Source: Ancrocorticia sp047501485 (GTDB lineage Bacteria > Actinomycetota > Actinomycetes > Actinomycetales > Actinomycetaceae). From it: 64,000 nt of DNA. The DNA is taken from contig JAZDRN010000006.1 of NCBI GenBank assembly GCA_047501485.1, forward strand, positions 74,357 through 138,356, read 5' to 3'. Numbering within the stretch: position 1 is the stretch's first letter; each line of letters begins with the position of its first letter. A program made the translations under genes and the position numbers. Of this stretch, positions 1 to 8,246 are shown piece after piece. The notes beneath the pieces are model-generated. The model saw only the letters and a program-made list of their open reading frames with translations. It did not search any database and was not told where the DNA came from.

Positions 1-221
1 GGGAGCATCGCCATGGAGACGAAGAACAGCGAGGTCATCGCTATGCACAGGAGCAGCGTCTTCCAGTTGGACCTGAAGATATGCCGCATCAACCTGTTGG
101 GATCGGTCGGTATATCGGCCGGCTCGCCTTCGGGCTCCCGCAGGAAAGCGGGCCATCGCTCGGGTGTGGGACCGATGCGAACCGGTCGCGGGGTGCGCTC
201 TTGCGACTGATTTCGGCGCAC
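1..221 (-). CDS. Membrane protein, N-terminal part (possibly ABC exporter permease)
   Basis: Reading the minus strand from a GTG at 221 gives 73 codons open to the left edge. AGGAGG lies 5 bases upstream of the GTG, a strong ribosome site. The first about 50 residues are Arg/Pro-rich and cytoplasmic in character. They lead into HIFRSNWKTLLLCIAM and a hydrophobic stretch that reads as the start of the first membrane helix. A short charged leader followed by RSNWKTLLL is typical of ABC transporter transmembrane domains, but there is too little sequence to prove it. The gene is divergent from nothing clear on its right side. Confidence 0.6.
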   Translation of the reverse strand, partial: MRRNQSQERTPRPVRIGPTPERWPAFLREPEGEPADIPTDPNRLMRHIFRSNWKTLLLCIAMTSLFFVSMAML

Positions 222-804
222 TGAAGCCTCCTGATCACGGGTCATGGCGCCCAGGTTGAGGGCGGCCAGGTGCTCGCCGGGTGATGGTTCGGCTTCCACC
301 GGGGATGGATTCGAGATATGAGAGGGCGTCGTCGCGGCACTCGATGCGAGGGGCACCTCGTGCTGCTGCGAGGGGTGCACGGCATCGCCGCGCGAATCTT
401 GGGAAGGCATTCTCTCCACTTTCGAAAGCATCGGCACCGCGAAGATCGGGTGCGAAGTCGGGACTCGGGCCCGATGGAGCTAGGGCGCGCGAAGCGTCCT
501 GACGGGCGGTGTCCATGTGCGATGTTTCAGATGAACGGGTTACGCGGGTGGCGGCGGAGCTCGCAAGGGGGCGCAACGTGTCCTCTGCGCCGCCAAGGCG
601 CAGGAATCCCTCGGTCCACTACGGGCCTGCGAACCGTTCTAATGGAAGAAAATGACTGCTAGCATGCTGAAGAGGGTAACACCGCGATTACGAGAACTTC
701 AACTCTGAGTGGTAAAAATGCTGGTCATATGCCATGTCGGCGGCCACTTGGCAGCCGAGCGGTGTACTTCAGCCGCGGGCCGTACCTCAGTCGCGGAGCG
801 CACC
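222..804. other. Unassigned stretch, no convincing gene
   Basis: Several overlapping open frames exist but none has a good ribosome site together with a recognisable protein. The most protein-like is a 48-codon plus-strand frame at 509-655 (GTG start), containing DERVTRVAAELARGRNV and ending RSNGRK. It follows directly after a stop in the same frame and has no clear Shine-Dalgarno, so it may be a remnant. The stretch should also hold the promoter for the leftward gene that starts at 221. Confidence 0.4.
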
Positions 805-1941
805 TCAGCCGGGGGTGAGAATCCCGTCGATCAGCACCGCGGCGGGCTGTGCCGTCACCGAGATGTCTCGCTCCGGGTCGGCATCGTAGATGACGAAATC
901 GGCCGGTGCCCCTTCCTCCCAGGTGGGCAGCTCCAGACGGCGGCGGCCTTCATACGACGCCGCGGACATGGCCACGGAGGCCGGCATTCCATCGGCAACG
1001 GCGCGGGCAAGCTCGGCGATCATTCCATGTTCGGCCACATCCCCGCCGGTGTCGGAGCCCATGAGAAAGTGGGAACCCAGCTCGGTCATGAGGCGAATAT
1101 GCTCGGGGCGCTGGGAATCCATGGCGAGCATGTGGTCCCGATAGACCGGGTATTTTGAAGCATGGGAGGCGATCTCGGGGAACGTGGCCATCTGCCGCAC
1201 CGTGGGGTCGATGAGTACACCCTGATCGCGAGCCTGTACGAGCTGGTCTCGGGTCATGCCGGAGCCGTGCTCTATCGAGTCCACACCGGCCGCCAGAAGA
1301 TCGTCGACCGTCTCGGTGGCGAAGGTGTGAACGGCAACCTTCCCTCCGGCATCGTGCACGGCAGCGACGGCGTCGATCAGGATCTCGCGCGGCCACAGGG
1401 GACGCAGATCCGCCTGCGTCCCCTCGGACCGATCGATCCAATCTCCCACCAGTTTGATCCAACCGTCCGATCGAGCAAGCTGGCGCAAAGACTCAGCCGG
1501 AAGGTCGCGCGGCTCGATCTCAACGGCGAGATGGCGCAGGTAACGCATCGGCCGGGCGATATGGCGGCCAGCCCGGATCACTTTCGGCAGTCCGTTGCGG
1601 AGCAATGGGGCCACATCGCGCTGAGCACCCATCTCGCGAATATGCGTCACCCCCTGCGCACGGCAGGCCTCGAGGCGGCGCAGCACCTCGGCGTCGCCCA
1701 CCTCCTCGGCGGAATGGGAAAGGCCCGGATGGGTGTGCGCATCGAGAAGGCCGGGGTAGATCCAACCGGATAGTTCGACGACGTCGTCGTCCACCTCGCC
1801 AGTCCGTGCGTACCCAGCCTCCCGGGCGGAATCGAGCCGTGCGCCGCGGACGGGGTCCTGGTACGAGATACGGCCATCGACGACCCACAGCTCGGTCAGG
1901 TCCGTGCCCCGCAGGGCGCCCGTCACGTGGTAGCTCGTCAT
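805..1941 (-). CDS. Amidohydrolase family protein (metal-dependent hydrolase)
   Basis: A 378-residue protein with the layout of the metal-dependent amidohydrolase superfamily, which hydrolyses C-N bonds in cyclic or acyclic amides. Residues 67-72 read LDAHTHPG, the HxH metal-binding motif at the end of strand 1 of the TIM barrel. Further in, VAVHTFA and DSIEHGS give the two later histidines and LMGSDTGG the conserved aspartate. The C-terminus returns to the small beta domain (ADFVIYDADP). The start at 1941 is chosen because a composite beta-domain begins right there (MTSYHVTGALRG); the open frame continues upstream only as Arg/Ser-rich sequence without homology character. Substrate is unknown; imidazolonepropionase-like or dipeptidase-like enzymes are the nearest types. 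Confidence 0.85.
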   Translation of the reverse strand: MTSYHVTGALRGTDLTELWVVDGRISYQDPVRGARLDSAREAGYARTGEVDDDVVELSGWIYPGLLDAHTHPGLSHSAEEVGDAEVLRRLEACRAQGVTHIREMGAQRDVAPLLRNGLPKVIRAGRHIARPMRYLRHLAVEIEPRDLPAESLRQLARSDGWIKLVGDWIDRSEGTQADLRPLWPREILIDAVAAVHDAGGKVAVHTFATETVDDLLAAGVDSIEHGSGMTRDQLVQARDQGVLIDPTVRQMATFPEIASHASKYPVYRDHMLAMDSQRPEHIRLMTELGSHFLMGSDTGGDVAEHGMIAELARAVADGMPASVAMSAASYEGRRRLELPTWEEGAPADFVIYDADPERDISVTAQPAAVLIDGILTPG

Positions 1942-2265
1942 GCTCGACCGTACCTTTCCAGTGCTCGTCCAGTGATCTTTCCGCTGGTGCCCCAACGGAT
2001 ATCGTGAATCCGACCTCGGTCCGGCCCCGGACACCGACCGGGCAGGGCCACGGGCGCTAGATCGAGATATCGGCTTGAAGCTGGCTTTTCGGGACCGATA
2101 CATGGTCCTGCACAGGATCCCAGTTCAAGCCACTATTCCATCCTAGTCATCGTGCCGAGCGGGGTGGACCATTCCACGTGGGATGTACAGATCTCCCAGT
2201 ATCGAGCCTCGCAGTATGGGTCGCGAAGCTGCGGCACATTGCGTCTTGCCGGCTGTCGCGTCATG

Positions 2266-2346
2266 TAGGGCTGCGTTTCTCCACATCGGAAAAACGGCGG
2301 TTACCCGCCTTTCTGTCGGTGCTCAAGGAGTAGCTGAACCCCTCTC
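2266..2346 (-). repeat. Degenerate copy of tRNA-Leu 3' end plus its terminator (candidate att site)
   Basis: About 80 bases resemble the 3' end of the tRNA-Leu gene and its downstream hairpin at 5318-5397. Shared blocks include CTGCGTTT, AAAACGGCGGTT, CCCGCC, TTCTGT, GGTGCTCAAGG and TGAACCCC. The match covers the acceptor arm, part of the T arm and the terminator, and then stops inside the tRNA. A truncated 3' tRNA copy on the downstream side of an intact tRNA gene is what site-specific integration into the tRNA leaves behind. The differences show that this copy is no longer under selection. Confidence 0.65.
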
Positions 2347-2600
2347 TGATGATTCTGGGAGAGAGTTGGCAACGAGCCAAAAAACCGCAGAATCACAGGA
2401 GAAAAGTATGGTTGGAGCCTACCTCAACCATGCACGAAAGGGGACCAGTCTGCGCAAGAACTGTAGCAACGGCTACACGCCTATTGGCTCTTGAGCGGGT
2501 CCTGCGTGGCAAACTGCCGGTGATCATCGAGAAAATACGGACCAGAGTGAGTGAATGAGTTTAGTCTGGCGAAAGCATTGAGTCGGTTGAACGGCGCACG
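2347..2600. other. Intergenic, no gene seen
   Basis: This is the inner flank of the decayed element. Short frames here (for example MYRSPS... and MILGES...) have no ribosome site or family resemblance and read through the degenerate tRNA copy. Nothing else recognisable. Confidence 0.5.
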
Positions 2601-3083
2601 TCAACCTTCAGTTCCGTCACCGCCGCAGAGATTCCAAAGGTCTTCCATACTCGCATTCACTTCTTCGTTGCTCTTGTCGAACTCGTCTTGGAAGCTGGAA
2701 TCGTCGTTTACGAAGACTTCTTCCATGTAGCCCGCCGCAACGTTTTCTGCTTCTGCGGCCCTCGTCACGGCATCTCTAACCCGAGTGTTTGTGATGTTAT
2801 CCAAGCTATTCAGCATCACCTCTGCGGTCTTGCGATGGTAGACCACCCCTGACTCGAGACCGTCCTCCACTTGATTGGAAGCGTCGGTCACTTCCTCCCA
2901 GTGAGTCATCACGTATGAATCGTAGATTGAACAGGCTTCTTGCACAGATTGGTCCGGGAGTTTAACGGGCTGCCCGACAGGAGAACTACTACCCTGTCCT
3001 AGCTGTAGCGAACACCCACCAACGCCAAGGAGAAAGAATCCCGAAAGTGTGAGGATTGATGACTGAAATCTGATTCTCTTCAC
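2601..3083 (-). CDS. Small lipoprotein of unknown function
   Basis: A 160-residue protein from a GTG at 3083, preceded by GGGAAG. Residues 1-4 are VKRI, followed by a hydrophobic signal (SSILTLSGFFLLGVGG) and a lipobox cysteine (VGGC), so it should be exported and lipid-anchored. The mature part is acidic and helical, with two cysteines (EACSIYDSY near the start, LWNLCGG at the end) that could form a disulfide. An upstream in-frame ATG at 3191 would put 36 residues in front of the signal peptide and is less likely. Codon use is less GC-biased than in neighbouring housekeeping genes, in keeping with its position inside the tRNA-Leu island. No function can be assigned. Confidence 0.7.
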   Translation of the reverse strand: MKRIRFQSSILTLSGFFLLGVGGCSLQLGQGSSSPVGQPVKLPDQSVQEACSIYDSYVMTHWEEVTDASNQVEDGLESGVVYHRKTAEVMLNSLDNITNTRVRDAVTRAAEAENVAAGYMEEVFVNDDSSFQDEFDKSNEEVNASMEDLWNLCGGDGTEG

Positions 3084-3324
3084 TGTGCTTCCCGGCTCCC
3101 CAAAGTGTTGCGTTATCTGGTTATAGACTTCTGGTCCACAAAGGAGTCTATAGCCGCGGGACAAACACGTTGGTTCATTTCCCAGATTCATCTCTCTTAG
3201 AGCTCACTCGCTATGAGAACTCCTTCCTCACCCGGGACAATGGGCCCTCTCGGTAGGCTACGAATCACCGCAAACATAACAATCGACACAGCGAGTGCTG
3301 ACACCTACCAGGAGGAAAGAGTTC

Positions 3325-3600
3325 ATGTCTTCATAGATCGCGCCGATCGTTACGGCCGCTCTCAGCGCTGTTGTTTCTGTCTTGATTGAGCGAGGCAGAG
3401 TTCGACGCGAAGCAAAGAAGCAAGCGGATGAACAAGCCAGGCTTGAAACAGAAGTGAGAAGAGCAGAAGTTGAAAGCCTGGCTGCCCGAAAGATAAACGA
3501 CCCAGACTTGCGGCTAGTCTCATTTCGATCAGATAAGGACGGGACAAGACTCGTCTTGAAGAACGACGGAAAAGACCCAGCTTTCAAAGTCTTCGCACAA
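3325..3600 (+). pseudogene. Small membrane protein gene, stop at codon 4 and truncated 3'
   Basis: AGGAGG followed by ATG at 3325 is a good start, but codons read ATG TCT TCA TAG. After the stop the same frame continues as IAPIVTAALSAVVSVLIE, a clear membrane helix, then a charged coiled segment (RRAEVESLAARK) and KINDPDLRLVSF, LVLKNDGKDPAFKVFA. A short TM helix plus coil plus small beta domain is plausible for a phage or element-borne protein. Near 3600 the frame runs into the antisense of the AbiEii remnant, so the 3' end is lost in a rearrangement. Translation could restart at TTG 3382, but this would lack the helix. The nonsense codon and lost end mark it as decayed. Confidence 0.65.
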
Positions 3601-3855
3601 ATCGTTCGCGAATCCGCGTGCAGCAAAGTCGATGTCTCTGGTCGGTCGACGCTCGGCAAAGGCCACCATGAGCACGCCACCCTTGAGTACGAAATCTGCT
3701 GCGGACTCGGATGTGGCAAGCCGGGCCAGAAAGCCTTCCAGAGCGTAGAGGATGATGTACTCGGCGGGGTCGCGGTGCTGCTTTCGAGCGAGGTTTCGCA
3801 GGTCGTTGTACGCACGCCCTGCCGCAGTATCTCTACTCGGTGTTGGTGGGGTCAC
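3529..3855 (-). pseudogene. AbiEii-type nucleotidyltransferase toxin, truncated
   Basis: The GTG at 3855 overlaps the stop of the upstream antitoxin gene by four bases (GTGA), the normal AbiEi-AbiEii coupling. Residues run NDLRNLARKQHRDPAEYIIL, FLARLA, then FVLKGGVLM and PTRDIDFAARGF, which contain the GG...DxD signature of the AbiEii/AbiGii nucleotidyltransferase family. Family members are usually 250-300 residues; here the recognisable part ends after about 85 codons near position 3600, and the last about 24 codons are unrelated sequence. The core catalytic motif is present, but most of the protein is missing, so the toxin is probably dead. Confidence 0.8.
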
Positions 3856-4436
3856 AGCAGCACCTCCAGTGCCTGGCGGATGCGCGGTAGAGCCTTCGGG
3901 AATGACCGCGCAACCTTCAACAACGCCGCTGGCGTGTTCCCTCGCTGACGAAGCCATCGCCTCAGCGCCTCGTGCGCAACATCGCTGCCCTCCTGATGCA
4001 TGAGCCGGAAACAGTCGACGATGCTCCGTTCCGCGGAGTAGATCGCGGCGCTGACCCCACTTCCGATATCTGCCTGCTCGCGGCCGATCTGAAAGGTTGT
4101 TGGATCGAAGCTGTGCCAGCTCACGTTCGCGAGCCCGGCAGGGTGGCGGATACCACGCGGCAGAGCGATATTGGACGCGAAGGGGATCGCGTCGCTCAGA
4201 TCGTGATGCACCAGTGCGCTCGTGAGACACAGTGTCGCATCGTCACGGAGCGCGGTCGCTGCCGCGAGCGCCGTGAAGGCCGGGCTGATCGTGTCAGGAT
4301 GCACGTACACGCCTCGCCCCACCCGCTCGATTTCCCCCTGCGCAAGCAAGGAGTACACGTGATCTTTACTGAGACCTGCTTTACGGGCGTCTTCGAGAGT
4401 GAAAGCTGGCGCAAGTCCGCCTATCGACATAGGCAC
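3852..4436 (-). CDS. AbiEi-type antitoxin / transcriptional regulator
   Basis: A 194-residue protein of the AbiEi family, the antitoxin of type IV abortive-infection systems. It has an N-terminal winged helix (FTLEDARKAGLSKDHVYSL, then GEIERVGRGVY at residues 35-45) and the AbiEi C-terminal region with CLTSALVHHDL and ALPRGIRHP. AGGAGGTGCCT directly precedes the ATG at 4436. In the family this protein represses the abiE promoter and neutralises the AbiEii nucleotidyltransferase. Here its partner is truncated, leaving an orphan antitoxin that may persist only as a DNA-binding protein. Confidence 0.85.
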   Translation of the reverse strand: MPMSIGGLAPAFTLEDARKAGLSKDHVYSLLAQGEIERVGRGVYVHPDTISPAFTALAAATALRDDATLCLTSALVHHDLSDAIPFASNIALPRGIRHPAGLANVSWHSFDPTTFQIGREQADIGSGVSAAIYSAERSIVDCFRLMHQEGSDVAHEALRRWLRQRGNTPAALLKVARSFPKALPRIRQALEVLL

Positions 4437-4474
4437 CTCCTAAACCTCCACACATACAGGGTACCTGTAAGCAC

Positions 4475-5100
4475 TTAGCGGCTCAAGACTTCATATCCAG
4501 AGCGGCCTGCAGGTGAACTCAGTGGAACAACAAGTACATTGCCGTCTTCATCGCGACGAAGCTCAATCCGTTTGAAAAGCAACCGATGCATGCCGTGCTT
4601 CTGGTCAACATCAGCCACGCGATAGTTCGCATAGGCGTTCTCCCTCGCACTGATGCGAGCAAGGCGTTCATCACGCCGGTTGTCGGCGCCTGTCAGCAGT
4701 CGTTCCCCTGGATGCGCTACTCCACGGTGTTCGCTCCACAAACGCTGTTGCTCCAGCTTGAGCGTCTCGAGGGAGATCGTATCCTGGTAGTAGGCGTCGA
4801 GGATCTGTCGCTGTTGGCGTTCAAAAACAGCACGTTGTTCAGCCTGCCTCGTCTGACCTCGTGGGGGTCAGGAGGAGTGCTGCCACCGAATCTACCGCGA
4901 ACTCCTTGACGACGAACGTCCCCATCCGGTGCGCTATCTTCGATGCGACATCTCGTTTCGCCGGAATTGAGAAGCCCTCTACTGTGCCTCCTTTGCGCTT
5001 GTCAGGTTGTGGAGACACGAAGGTACAGCACGGCATACCTGACTAGTGCAGAAGCCGCCGGGGCGACCGAGGGAAGGTGTTGGGGACTGTGGGAAATCAT
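4475..5100 (-). pseudogene. Large serine recombinase (integrase), decayed with internal deletion
   Basis: The minus strand from ATG 5100 gives a 32-codon start ending AVLYLRVSTT, the N-terminal motif of serine recombinases with the catalytic serine, then a TGA at 5004-5002. A shifted frame continues with KGGTVEGFSIPAKRD and GTFVVKEFAVDS, again standard N-terminal sequence. Near 4868 it jumps into another frame with QRQILDAYYQDTISLETLK and LEQQRLWSEH, the conserved C-terminal coiled-coil region of large serine recombinases, ending at 4475. About 200 codons survive of a usual 450-550: the middle (catalytic domain end, zinc-ribbon) is deleted. It is the likely former integrase of the tRNA-Leu element, 270 bases from the tRNA. 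Confidence 0.75.
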
Positions 5101-5342
5101 GATGTGCCCCGAATCCGAGCAGGACGCACCCGGACTCTCCGGACTGCCACCCACCCCGAGAGTATCTGAGCCGTCACATCAGGCACATGAAGTGCTGGGG
5201 ATTGGACAGGGCGACAGAACAGGGTTGCACTCCCAGCCTGAAGGCGACGCACGATGTTGGAATCCTCGACAAAACAGGAAAGAGGGGCACGAGGCCGCCA
5301 AAGAGCAGCGCAGGTTGTAGCACTGCGTTTTGCTACATATGA
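5101..5342. other. Intergenic between recombinase remnant and tRNA
   Basis: No gene seen. The right part (5318-5342) begins the segment that is repeated in degenerate form at 2266-2346. This would be the inner flank of the reconstituted attachment site. Confidence 0.45.
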
Positions 5343-5366
5343 GAAAACGGCGGTTTCCCGCCGTTC
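5343..5366 (-). terminator. Intrinsic terminator of tRNA-Leu
   Basis: On the minus strand AACGGCGG-GAAA-CCGCCGTT is followed by TTCTC, immediately after the CCA end of the tRNA. The degenerate island copy at 2290-2312 has the same hairpin with mismatches. Confidence 0.8.
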
Positions 5367-5369
5367 TGT

Positions 5370-5456
5370 TGGTGCTCAAGGGGGGAGTTGAACCCCCACG
5401 CCCTTTCGGGCACACGGACCTGAACCGTGCGCGTCTGCCTATTCCGCCACTTGAGC
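5370..5456 (-). tRNA. tRNA-Leu (anticodon CAG)
   Basis: 87 bases on the minus strand. The acceptor stem pairs GCTCAAG with CTTGAGC, followed by ACCA, so CCA is encoded. The anticodon arm reads CACGGTT-CAG-GTCCGTG, giving anticodon CAG for CUG codons. A long variable arm (GTGCCCGAAAGGGCGT) marks a class II tRNA, and the T arm is GGGGGTTCAACTCCCC. A degenerate 3' copy lies 3 kb downstream at 2266-2346, pointing to use of this gene as an integration site. Confidence 0.95.
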
Positions 5457-6280
5457 AGTGACCTCAACCGACAGCTGTACAAGAATGTAACCGCCAGTTG
5501 CAGCAAGTACGAGCTTATAGGGGCCGCCACGGATTTTCAAAGTCGGAGGCACGTGTTCCGTGTCTCGTTTGCCGCCGGCTCGCAGAGAGTATTTACCGCT
5601 GGATGATTGATTTCCTGGGAGTCGGAGATCGTACGCGATCGGTTATCGCGATATCAGCTGGCCGGCAGTGTGGCTGGGCCAGATTGCGGTAGCCAACGGG
5701 AGGAGTCGGCGCAGTGTCCGTACCGCGAATGCTTTAGGAACCTGAAGGACTTTGAGGTTCGAGCCCGCCTTACCCTTTCAACAAATTGAATACCGACTCG
5801 ATACCGCCGACTCAGAAGCTGTGGAATCTGACCTCAGGTTCCCTTGGTGGGCACACCAGCGTTCTGTGTGCCGTGTACGGCACACAGAACGCTCACAGGT
5901 CCATTTAGGGCAGGATGCACCGGCACCAACTCTTCGTGCCCCGCCCGGACCACAACACAAGAGCCCCCTCCAGAGTCCCGGCGTGCGCACCACGGCGCAC
6001 CAAAGAACTCGGAGAGGGCTCTCCGTTATTCAGTTTTCTCCTCGACAATGCCTTTGCGTGACATGACGATTCGGGATCGTTGTCGGACACTCTCGTCCGG
6101 GTGCCGCCGCGGAGGATTTCCTTCGGATTCCGCGTTCGGCAACCGCACGGCTTCCCGCGGGTCATATAGACATTGTGTTGGTTTCAACGGGTAGGTGCGG
6201 TCGGTTACGTTTCCTCAGCTACGCCGGTCAGCGTCGCCTTGGCAGCTGCGCCGGCACCGCCTCCCGGTTTCGTTGCGTAA
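5457..6280. other. Long intergenic region without a recognisable gene
   Basis: About 820 bases between the leftward tRNA and the leftward gene ending at 6281. Open frames are short, overlapping and without family character. It contains the 36-base palindrome at 5858-5893. It also has a second imperfect hairpin pairing GAGCCCCCTCC (5961-5971) with GGAGAGGGCTC (6011-6021), which could terminate transcription from the right. Confidence 0.45.
5858..5893. repeat. 36-base near-perfect palindrome
   Basis: AGCGTTCTGTGTGCCGT is followed directly by a near-exact reverse complement (…CGGCACACAGAACGCT), with a GT step at the centre. The stem would be about 17 bp with almost no loop and no T tract follows, so it is not a standard intrinsic terminator. 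Possible roles are a protein-binding site, a mobile-element end or a bidirectional hairpin. Confidence 0.7.
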
Positions 6281-6883
6281 CTATTCCTTGCTGGCAGCGG
6301 TGCTTCCCTTGGAAGCAGTGGCTGCCGCGGCAGTCTTCTTGGCACGGAGCGGACCGAAGCCGAGGATACCCAGGATCACGGCGACGGCGATGGCGCCGAC
6401 GCCAACCCAGATGGCGATGGTGCCAACCAGCCACCAACCGTAGGCGTTGAGCAACATACCACGCAGGGTGTCTCCCATGAAGAGGCTCTGACGCAGCGCG
6501 CCGAGCTCCTGCATTTCCTCAGAGGCCGCGAACTCCTCGGGATCCATCGAGCGCTGAGCGCCGGTGTACTCTCCCGAGATCTCTTCGTACGTCTTGCCAC
6601 CGGATGAAGACATCATGTGGGACCAGATGTAGTCGTTGGCGAATGCCTCGGCCTGCGTACCGGTGGTCAGCTGCTCGCCGATGTAGGGACGGAGCTTGTC
6701 CTGCGACTCCGTAGACTCGAGGGCGTTGATGCCATCTTCGGTAGGCATGTCGATCTTTTCCTGCGACAACTGGTCCGTCACAAAGCCGTGAGCGAAATTG
6801 CCACCGATGATGGCGCCAATGCCGACCAGGAGCAGGACAACGGCGAACACACGCGACATCGCTCCGTAGACAATCTTCTGCAT
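6281..6883 (-). CDS. Conserved membrane protein of the type often misannotated LigA
   Basis: A 200-residue protein with one N-terminal membrane helix (residues about 10-32, VFAVVLLLVGIGAIIGGNF), an extracytoplasmic middle, and two C-terminal helices (WWLVGTIAIWVGVGAIAVAV). The middle carries SQEKIDMPTED and SGGKTYEEISGEYT, which match a common actinobacterial membrane family (KI...ED..., GGKTYAEL-like) frequently labelled aromatic ring-opening dioxygenase LigA without enzymatic support. GGAG sits 7 bases before the ATG at 6883. The last 20 residues are Lys/Ala/Thr-rich. Role unknown. Confidence 0.75.
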   Translation of the reverse strand: MQKIVYGAMSRVFAVVLLLVGIGAIIGGNFAHGFVTDQLSQEKIDMPTEDGINALESTESQDKLRPYIGEQLTTGTQAEAFANDYIWSHMMSSSGGKTYEEISGEYTGAQRSMDPEEFAASEEMQELGALRQSLFMGDTLRGMLLNAYGWWLVGTIAIWVGVGAIAVAVILGILGFGPLRAKKTAAAATASKGSTAASKE

Positions 6884-7550
6884 TTTTTCTCCAAATGAAG
6901 TCGTGGATGGAATCCTTACCCGCTCTGACAACGGGTTCGGTGGTATTGAGTTTTCCGGATTCCAGCTGGGCTGAAGGCCGTGAGTGAAGCGATTAAACGC
7001 GGATTGGTTCTCCGCGCTTCTCGGCCACTGGCTGCGGTTTCGTGTCCGCACCCCGGCTTTTTCAAGCTTCTGATGTGAGCCTAATTCAAAGCGCAACCAT
7101 TTCTCTCACCAAAATGCAATGTACTTTTGAGTTAATCCATTTTCCATACACCCCCTCCCCCGAACTGCCAACCGACAAAGTGCCCAGGTAAGGCCACCCT
7201 TCCCGAAATAGCCTTGTGTTCTTAGCCACAGGGGACGCCGTATCGATGCAGGTAATGCCCCCGGCTCGGCCATGCGAGCGGTTCGGTCCGGAGCTTTATG
7301 ATGAGAGCAGAATTTCCCCACAAGCGACCACAGAAGGATGCCATGATGAGTATTGACCCCGTAAGGTGAAGCAATAAACGCCGTCCGCGTTTGTTCGGGT
7401 ATCTTCCGCGGTGCCGCATTCATGGAAACGGGTGTCATCACACCGCCGTCCTATGGGGTGCGTCATGGCGGATGCCGGAAGTAGGAAGTTTAGTTGTCGT
7501 GACAGCTTTTCCACTGTCAGGACGAGCATTCAGTCGCAAAGAGAGGTGCC
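6884..7550. other. Intergenic region upstream of the fhaA operon
   Basis: About 670 bases between two divergent genes. The open frames inside (for example on the minus strand from 7441) lack ribosome sites and family character. It should contain the promoters for the rightward cell-wall operon starting at 7551 and for the leftward membrane gene. No hairpin or operator stands out. Confidence 0.45.
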
Positions 7551-8246
7551 ATGAGCGCGTTCGACAAGATCGAGAAGGGTGTGGGGAACGCCGTCGCCAG
7601 CGCTTTCTCACGATTCCGTTCCGATCTCAAGCCAATCGAGATCTCCTCGGCCCTCAAGAAGGCACTGGACGAGCACGCTGCCTCGATGAGCCGCGACCGC
7701 ACGATCAGCCCGAACGTCTTCCTCGTCTCACTCGACCAGAACGACTACCAGAAGGTCGTTCAATGGGGAGAAGAGGCGCTCGTCGAAGAACTGACTAAAT
7801 CGGTGACCGAATACGCCACCGAGCAGGACTACGCTTTCCTCGGCCCGATCCGTATCCGCTTCCAGCGCTCCGACGACGTCAAGACCGGTACCGTCAAGGT
7901 CGAGGCCTCGACACGACGCGGTGCCGTCGCGCCCGCCACCTCTCGGTCCGCCTCCGCACAACACCCCATCGTGGAGATCGGGCCCGACCGCTATCTTCTC
8001 ACCGGTGCCGTCACAGTGATCGGGCGCGGATCGGAATGCGACATCACCGTGGACGACACCGGCGTTTCGCGCCGCCATCTCGAACTGCGGGTGACCCCCG
8101 CCGGGGTCATCGCCACGGATCTCAATTCCACCAACGGCTCCTTCGTCGAAGGGCATCACATCACAGCCGCTACGCTGGTCGACGGCAACACCCTGACCAT
8201 CGGACGCACTCACATCATGTTTTGGAACTCACCGGAGCTCGCATGA
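7551..8246 (+). CDS. fhaA: FhaA-type protein: DUF3662 plus FHA domain
   Basis: 231 residues. Residues 1-120 form the DUF3662 domain (FDKIEKGVGNAVASAFSR, KPIEISSALKKALDE, SPNVFLVSL) that opens FhaA proteins. The C-terminal part (about 145-228) is an FHA domain, with IGRGSECDI, SRRHLELR and NSTNGSFV, which binds phosphothreonine. In mycobacteria FhaA is phosphorylated by PknB and binds the MviN flippase homologue, regulating peptidoglycan synthesis. Compared with the M. tuberculosis protein (over 500 residues) the linker is very short. GAGAGG lies 4 bases before the ATG. It is first in the operon and its stop overlaps the next start (ATGA). Confidence 0.93.
   Translation: MSAFDKIEKGVGNAVASAFSRFRSDLKPIEISSALKKALDEHAASMSRDRTISPNVFLVSLDQNDYQKVVQWGEEALVEELTKSVTEYATEQDYAFLGPIRIRFQRSDDVKTGTVKVEASTRRGAVAPATSRSASAQHPIVEIGPDRYLLTGAVTVIGRGSECDITVDDTGVSRRHLELRVTPAGVIATDLNSTNGSFVEGHHITAATLVDGNTLTIGRTHIMFWNSPELA

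Noticed and set aside
235..576. 113-codon minus-strand frame
   Set aside because: Ser/Arg/Pro-rich without ribosome site; overlapping frames on the plus strand are equally good, so none is supported.
2183..2494. 103-codon plus-strand frame
   Set aside because: No ribosome site, reads through the degenerate tRNA copy, no protein family character.
3258..3815. 185-codon minus-strand frame
   Set aside because: Crosses the junction near 3600 and is antisense or out of frame to both decayed genes there.
5740..5785. T-arm-like GAGGTTCGAGCCCGC as part of a tRNA
   Set aside because: No acceptor, D or anticodon stems can be built around it.
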